From: Candidatus Kosakonia sp. 282A-S69
Lineage (GTDB): Bacteria > Pseudomonadota > Gammaproteobacteria > Enterobacterales > Enterobacteriaceae
NCBI RefSeq assembly: GCF_029433855.1
Contig: NZ_JAROAU010000003.1
Location: 1,112,729 to 1,176,728, forward strand
DNA: 64,000 nucleotides
Reading direction: 5' to 3'
Shown piece by piece: positions 59,716 through 64,000 of the stretch. Each line of letters begins with the position of its first letter. The stretch's first letter is position 1. The notes under the pieces are model-generated. The model did not search any database, was not told where the DNA came from, and saw only the letters and a list, made by a program, of their open reading frames with translations. A program made the position numbers and the translations under genes.

Positions 59716-60414
59716 ATGTCTCTTTTCGAATGGCAGCAGCGCTTCGACCGCTGGATGACGCAGCACTTTTCCCACGCCGATGCTGCCCACGATCTCGCCC
59801 ACTTTCGCCGCGTATGGCAAACGGCGCAAACGCTGATGGAGGGCGAGCAGGTTGATGCGCTGGTGGTGCTCACCGCCTGCTACTTCCACGACATTGTCAG
59901 CTTTGCCAAAGATCATCCACTGCGTCACACCTCTTCGCAGCGGGCGGCACAGAAAGCCGCCGCCATCCTCGCTACCCATTTTCCCGGCTTTCCCGAAGCC
60001 AGCATACCCGCGGTGCGCCACGCCATTGAAGCGCACAGCTTCAGCGCAGCCATCGCTCCGCAAACGCTCGAAGCGAAAATCGTGCAGGATGCCGACCGGC
60101 TCGAGTCCCTTGGTGCAATTGGGCTGGCGCGAGTTTTCGCCGTCTCCGGCAGTATGGGCGGTGCGCTGTTTGACGGCGACGATCCCTTTGCTGCCAGACG
60201 TGAACTGGACGACAAGCGCTTTGCCCTTGACCACTTTCGCTGCAAGTTGTTAAAGCTGCCAGCCACTATGCAGACCGCCAAAGGCCGCGCGCTGGCCGAG
60301 CATAACGCTGATTTCCTGGTACACTTTATGGCAAAACTGAGCGCCGAGTTACAGGGCGATTTTCAGCGTCTTGATGAAGAGGTGCTGCGCCGCTACGGCT
60401 CGCGCCCATCCTGA
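59716..60414 (+). CDS. yedJ: HD-domain phosphohydrolase YedJ
   Basis: A 232-residue HD-superfamily protein with the metal ligands in [26 protein letters not shown] (HD) and [18 protein letters not shown] (second Asp). Probably a nucleotide phosphohydrolase; substrate unknown. In E. coli it precedes dcm and vsr; here vsr follows directly after 12 bp. Confidence 0.93.
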   Translation: MSLFEWQQRFDRWMTQHFSHADAAHDLAHFRRVWQTAQTLMEGEQVDALVVLTACYFHDIVSFAKDHPLRHTSSQRAAQKAAAILATHFPGFPEASIPAVRHAIEAHSFSAAIAPQTLEAKIVQDADRLESLGAIGLARVFAVSGSMGGALFDGDDPFAARRELDDKRFALDHFRCKLLKLPATMQTAKGRALAEHNADFLVHFMAKLSAELQGDFQRLDEEVLRRYGSRPS

Positions 60415-60426
60415 GGAGAGGGAACG

Positions 60427-60897
60427 ATGGCAGACGTGCATGATAAAGCGACGCGCAGCAAGAATATGCGCGCCATCGCCACGCGCGACACCGCCATTGA
60501 GAAACGGCTGGCGGGCTGCCTGGAGGCGCTGGGGCTCGACTTTCGTGTGCAGGACGCCACGCTCCCCGGACGCCCCGATTTTATCGTTGATGCTTACCGC
60601 TGCGTTATCTTCACCCATGGCTGTTTCTGGCATCACCACAACTGCTATCTGTTTAAAGTTCCGGCCACGCGCACCGAATTCTGGTTAGAGAAAATTGGCA
60701 AAAACGTGGCGCGTGACGCCCGCGACTGCGCATTGCTGCTGGATCAGGGCTGGCGGGTCATGGTGGTCTGGGAGTGCGCGCTGCGCGGAAAACTGAAACT
60801 GAGCGATGAGGCGCTCAGCGTTCGCCTGGAGGAGTGGATCTGCGAGGGGCAACAGACCGCGCAGATCGACACCCAGGGAATACATGGCGCATTATGA
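60427..60897 (+). CDS. vsr: Very short patch repair endonuclease Vsr
   Basis: A 156-residue T:G-mismatch endonuclease that repairs deaminated 5-methylcytosine in Dcm sites. The catalytic Asp is in LPGRPDFIVD; THGCFWHHHNCYLFK keeps the catalytic histidines and zinc ligands (the single change from HHHHC to HHHNC is not at a known ligand); RTEFWLEKIGKNVARD and VVWECALRGK are also intact. It is full length. In E. coli it overlaps the end of dcm; here no dcm exists between yedJ and vsr. Confidence 0.96.
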   Translation: MADVHDKATRSKNMRAIATRDTAIEKRLAGCLEALGLDFRVQDATLPGRPDFIVDAYRCVIFTHGCFWHHHNCYLFKVPATRTEFWLEKIGKNVARDARDCALLLDQGWRVMVVWECALRGKLKLSDEALSVRLEEWICEGQQTAQIDTQGIHGAL

Positions 60898-61257
60898 TTT
60901 GCCATAACGTTAAGGGCTTTTTTTACCCGCCAGGGTGAGCGAGGCCCTGCGTTTAATCAATAATATCCTTAACTACTGTTATAAATTCGGCTTTAAAAAG
61001 TAACCTGATTAATTTTATTCATTACGGCAGGTAAACAGGTTGCGCATCATGGTGGCTTAAAAGATATTCAATCTTCTCGCTGCTCAATTATTTGATTAAA
61101 ACTAATCGGTGTCTTGTTGTGTGGGACGCATGCCATCTGGCGCGCTTTTATTAAAACCAACGCATGTTGTATTTACTGATGAAAAGGGGCTTCGCTCTCT
61201 GAATAAGACGCAGCCCGGTGGATTGAAATAATCAGTAATTTCTGTTGCGGAGGTTAT
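60898..61257 (+). other. AT-rich spacer before the large right-end gene
   Basis: In these 360 bp I see no gene on either strand. The sequence is AT-rich compared with the flanks. GGAGG at 61249-61253 is the ribosome-binding site of the large gene; no clear terminator for vsr is seen apart from a T7 run after GGGC at 60914-60924. Confidence 0.5.
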
Positions 61258-64000
61258 ATGCCATTTCACAATTTTTTATCAAAAAAAGTTTATGTCCTGT
61301 TTGCTGATAATGAAAAGAGGGCTTTGCCCTCTGACGTCGACGCGGATCTGAATGAGGAGGCGTTACTCTGTGATGAGATTATTGACGTTGCGATAGATAT
61401 TCCTGCGCAGGATCTCCCTGAAGTGAGTGAGCCCACCTGCGGACGCTTATCGCGGCAAAATGAAGAAGCTCAACAGCTAAAAGCAGCTCTTCGTGAGGCC
61501 CTGAGCCACAAGATGCCACATCTCATTGCGTATCGGCATCAGGGAGATAACAGATTTAAGCCGGATGCGACCGCCATTATTCGTTTACAGAAAAAGCTCC
61601 TGGCCGCGCGGGGTAAAACGGTGCCGGACACGCTTCTCGCCCCCGCTCACCATTTTCTCGATACCCTATTGTCGCTACAGCAAAGCGACGACCCCGCCAT
61701 TCATGAAACAGAACATCACGCTTTCGATTTAGTGCGCGCGCTCTCCGGTGCGCTGGATGCTATCACTGTCGCCGAAAAGGTAGAGCATCTGGCGTGGGAG
61801 GCGCAAGTTGCCGCAACGGCAGATGAGTATCGTAATAGATTGATCGCTGCACTCCCGTCGCACATAACCCAGCGTCAACAGGCGGAGGCGTTACTCCTGT
61901 CTGAAAACAATGCGGCAAGCGCGGAGTATCAGCGCTTCGCTCAATTAAAACAGTCGCTGATGGCTGAAAGTCGGCTGACTCGTCAGCGTCTGGCCGAGTG
62001 CCTGCAACAGCAGGCCGGAACCATACTGAGTAGTGCCCGTGATGCGCGGTTATACGCGATGGATGTTTTACTTAAGCGGGCGGATCGAACCGCCATGGGT
62101 AGGGCTGAGCAGCTTGCAGACTGGATGCAGGAGTATCAGGTCTTTGCGTCCCCTGAGCCTGTCACCCGAAAGCGTGTGCGACAAGGCAATCCGCTGACGA
62201 AGGGGCTCAAAGCAACAAACGATCATCACCTGCTGGTTCATCATCTTCTGCAAATGGCCAACCTGCTTGGGAGCCTTACTGTGAGGCTGAAGCAGGTCAT
62301 AGAGCATGTCGCACCTGACAGTGAGAAAAAAGAGGCGGGTAAGAGAGGATATGGTGCTGAGAGCAGAGTCAGAAACCTTGCCCAGGTGGTAAAAAGGGCC
62401 AGTCCTGGCGCGCGCAATACCCTTATCACCACGGGCACAAGGAAAAAGCCCTCCCGCCAGCCAACCCCCACCGAAGCCGTCAACCGCGCGATAAGAGATA
62501 GCGCATTGCTTCTGCTTGACGCAATGCAACAGACAGAGCGTCGAATTAAACAGATACCGACCGCAGCAGGAAAAGTGGCAGACGCGGTTGAGCAATATCT
62601 GCAAGTGACGGGCTCGCGCGCAGGTGAAGGGGCATTTGCGGAACTTAATCATCTGCTCACCGGGGAGTTAGAGGCAGAAGCAAAGCGCTGGCAATCTCTC
62701 GAACAGCACGCGCAGCAGCAGCTGGAAGCCCTTCTCCATCCCCTGACGAAACGCACAGCAGAGGAGTGGGCAGGCCTGTTCCATGGTGCTTTGCTTGAGA
62801 CACTGCGTGATGTGCGGCAGCGCACTGATGCGGCGAGAACAGAAGATATCGATAACATCCTCCGTCAGACAGCGGAAGGGTTAAGCCAGCTTGGAGGACA
62901 AATGCAGGGCGCAGTTGTTCGCCTGGCGAGACGCGGCGACAGTGGCAGGATGGAACTGAATCACCACGTCGCACAGTGGTTAGTGGCGTTAAAGCGGATG
63001 AAAGCCGCGGTCAGAAAGAGCGTCAATGATATGACGGGCTGTTTGCTGGGCAGCTTCTCGCATAGTGGGATGTTGATACGCGCCATTAGCGACTGGTCGG
63101 CAGAGCTGCGTCAGGAGTACTTACGCGATTTTCCTGTGCAGGAAAAAGCCGAAGCAGCCACCTTATTTGACCGAACGTTGCTGGAGGTTATTGAGGATAG
63201 CCGCAGTAACTGGGTAAAAAAATCCGCTCCGCAGGCTGAAGGAGTGATAAGCAGACTAAAACTCGCGCTTCAGCATGCCCCGGAGGGGAGTCCACCCACA
63301 CCAGCGGAGATATTAGCCGGCGCGCGGAGCGTGCCGAAGGATATTCGGTGCTGGGCTGAGAGAGAGATAACCAGGCGGGCAATCTCAGCGGTGCTCAGAG
63401 AGGGTTGTCGTCTGGGCGTCGGGCCATTATCGTTACCCGTGCGCGTATTGCCTGGCGGGGCGCAAAGTGGAAGAGACCCTTTCCTCGGTCTGTCTGGCGG
63501 TGATTGCGTTATCAATACAGCGCTGTCGAAAGTTGCGTTTCGCTTAACGATGTCACTCTCTCCAACCGCTGATATGTGCGCAGCGGGAACATATCCGGAT
63601 AACCCACAGGGTGAGCGACCCGAAGGTATCGGCAAAGCGATCCTTGATTTGCCGAAAGAGCCGGCGTGGACGGCAGGATTTGTCGGCGCGCGCGCCGGGA
63701 TTAATGCAGCAGTAAGGATGTCTATTGAGCAGGCGCTGGCACAAGAAGTCGCGAAATTCATCTCAGAAACGGCTGTATCAGCCGCGTTGGTGGTAAAACG
63801 CACTACACCCTCAGCAGCAAGGGATGAAGCTTCACCCCGACGCCGGTCAAAGCGCGCTGTGGATTATCATCAGGCACCGTCTGCGAACGTTTTCTATCCT
63901 GTGCCAGAACGGGAAACAGCAATTGATTCGCGGCTTGCGATTAAAGTAAAAGAGACGTTACCTCTTACCGACAAAGGGATATTACCGGCATCGGAAGTTA
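61258..64000 (+). CDS. Very large protein of unknown function (3' partial, more than 914 residues)
   Basis: An uninterrupted frame of 914 codons begins at ATG 61258 (MPFHNFLSKKVYVLFADNEK) with GGAGG 4 bp upstream and runs off the window. There is no signal peptide or obvious membrane span. Most of it is helix-rich and charged (for example QRQQAEALLLSENNAASAEY and RTAEEWAGLFHGALLETLRD), with few aromatic residues. From about residue 730 the composition changes (LSLPVRVLPGGAQSGRDPFL, GDCVINTALSKVAFRLTMSL, AGFVGARAGINAAVRMSIEQ), and near 861-868 there is a basic cluster PRRRSKRA that could be a cleavage or linker site. A long cytosolic-type start followed by domain changes would suit a secreted effector or polymorphic toxin, but I recognise no family. 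Confidence 0.8.
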   Translation, partial: MPFHNFLSKKVYVLFADNEKRALPSDVDADLNEEALLCDEIIDVAIDIPAQDLPEVSEPTCGRLSRQNEEAQQLKAALREALSHKMPHLIAYRHQGDNRFKPDATAIIRLQKKLLAARGKTVPDTLLAPAHHFLDTLLSLQQSDDPAIHETEHHAFDLVRALSGALDAITVAEKVEHLAWEAQVAATADEYRNRLIAALPSHITQRQQAEALLLSENNAASAEYQRFAQLKQSLMAESRLTRQRLAECLQQQAGTILSSARDARLYAMDVLLKRADRTAMGRAEQLADWMQEYQVFASPEPVTRKRVRQGNPLTKGLKATNDHHLLVHHLLQMANLLGSLTVRLKQVIEHVAPDSEKKEAGKRGYGAESRVRNLAQVVKRASPGARNTLITTGTRKKPSRQPTPTEAVNRAIRDSALLLLDAMQQTERRIKQIPTAAGKVADAVEQYLQVTGSRAGEGAFAELNHLLTGELEAEAKRWQSLEQHAQQQLEALLHPLTKRTAEEWAGLFHGALLETLRDVRQRTDAARTEDIDNILRQTAEGLSQLGGQMQGAVVRLARRGDSGRMELNHHVAQWLVALKRMKAAVRKSVNDMTGCLLGSFSHSGMLIRAISDWSAELRQEYLRDFPVQEKAEAATLFDRTLLEVIEDSRSNWVKKSAPQAEGVISRLKLALQHAPEGSPPTPAEILAGARSVPKDIRCWAEREITRRAISAVLREGCRLGVGPLSLPVRVLPGGAQSGRDPFLGLSGGDCVINTALSKVAFRLTMSLSPTADMCAAGTYPDNPQGERPEGIGKAILDLPKEPAWTAGFVGARAGINAAVRMSIEQALAQEVAKFISETAVSAALVVKRTTPSAARDEASPRRRSKRAVDYHQAPSANVFYPVPERETAIDSRLAIKVKETLPLTDKGILPASEV

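Noticed and set aside
60427-60897. Loss of a Vsr zinc ligand (HHHHC changed to HHHNC)
   Set aside because: Counting residues against E. coli Vsr puts the change at position 72, while the known ligands and catalytic residues at 64, 66, 69, 71 and 73 are kept.

Overview
The window is chromosomal DNA of a member of the Enterobacteriaceae. Protein sequences and gene order follow the E. coli region from the O-antigen locus through gnd, ugd, wzz, his, sbcB, cobUST, nac-cbl and amn to serU-vsr. Several local differences suggest a relative such as Enterobacter or Kosakonia rather than E. coli itself, but the genus cannot be fixed from the sequence alone.

Region 1 (1-12568) is the distal part of an O-antigen cluster, AT-rich and tightly overlapping. 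It holds a 5'-truncated sugar N-formyltransferase with C-terminal ankyrin repeats, its partner 3-aminotransferase (together pointing to Qui3NFo or Fuc3NFo), a Wzx flippase, three glycosyltransferases, a Wzy polymerase, the fnlABC genes for UDP-L-FucNAc, and wbuB-wbuC. The O-unit therefore probably contains L-FucNAc and an N-formylated 3-amino-3,6-dideoxyhexose. Housekeeping gnd, ugd and wzzB follow.

Region 2 (16757-24007, minus) is the complete his operon hisGDCBHAFI with its seven-histidine leader peptide and attenuator. Region 3 (24183-33288) is yeeZ, plaP, tsuAB, sbcB, dacD, sbmC (with a LexA box), yeeA and tmaR; yefM-yoeB and yeeY, present here in E. coli K-12, are missing.

Region 4 (33466-43143) has cobUST, a three-unit REP cluster, an ArsR-like regulator divergent from a full-length second elongation factor G, the L,D-transpeptidase erfK/ldtA, a luciferase-like oxidoreductase, an SDR and a class I mannose-6-phosphate isomerase homologue.

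Region 5 (43202-59005) is punctuated by four identical tRNA-Asn(GUU) genes, each with a TTGACA/17-bp/TANNNT-type promoter, and ends with tRNA-Ser(CGA). Between them lie yeeO, a minus-strand cluster of related small membrane proteins (one split by an in-frame TGA), amn, an acuR-acuI pair with a palindromic operator, nac (NtrC site plus sigma-54 promoter), cbl, shiA, yaiL, a cold-shock-domain protein, ymjA, a Tat-exported PhoX phosphatase with a Pho box, and mtfA.

Region 6 (59006-64000) contains a small membrane protein, yedJ, a vsr gene without its usual dcm partner, and the first 914 codons of a very large unrecognised protein that runs off the window. The best candidates for new biology are this protein, the ArsR/EF-G2 pair and the small membrane-protein cluster at 45148-46379.
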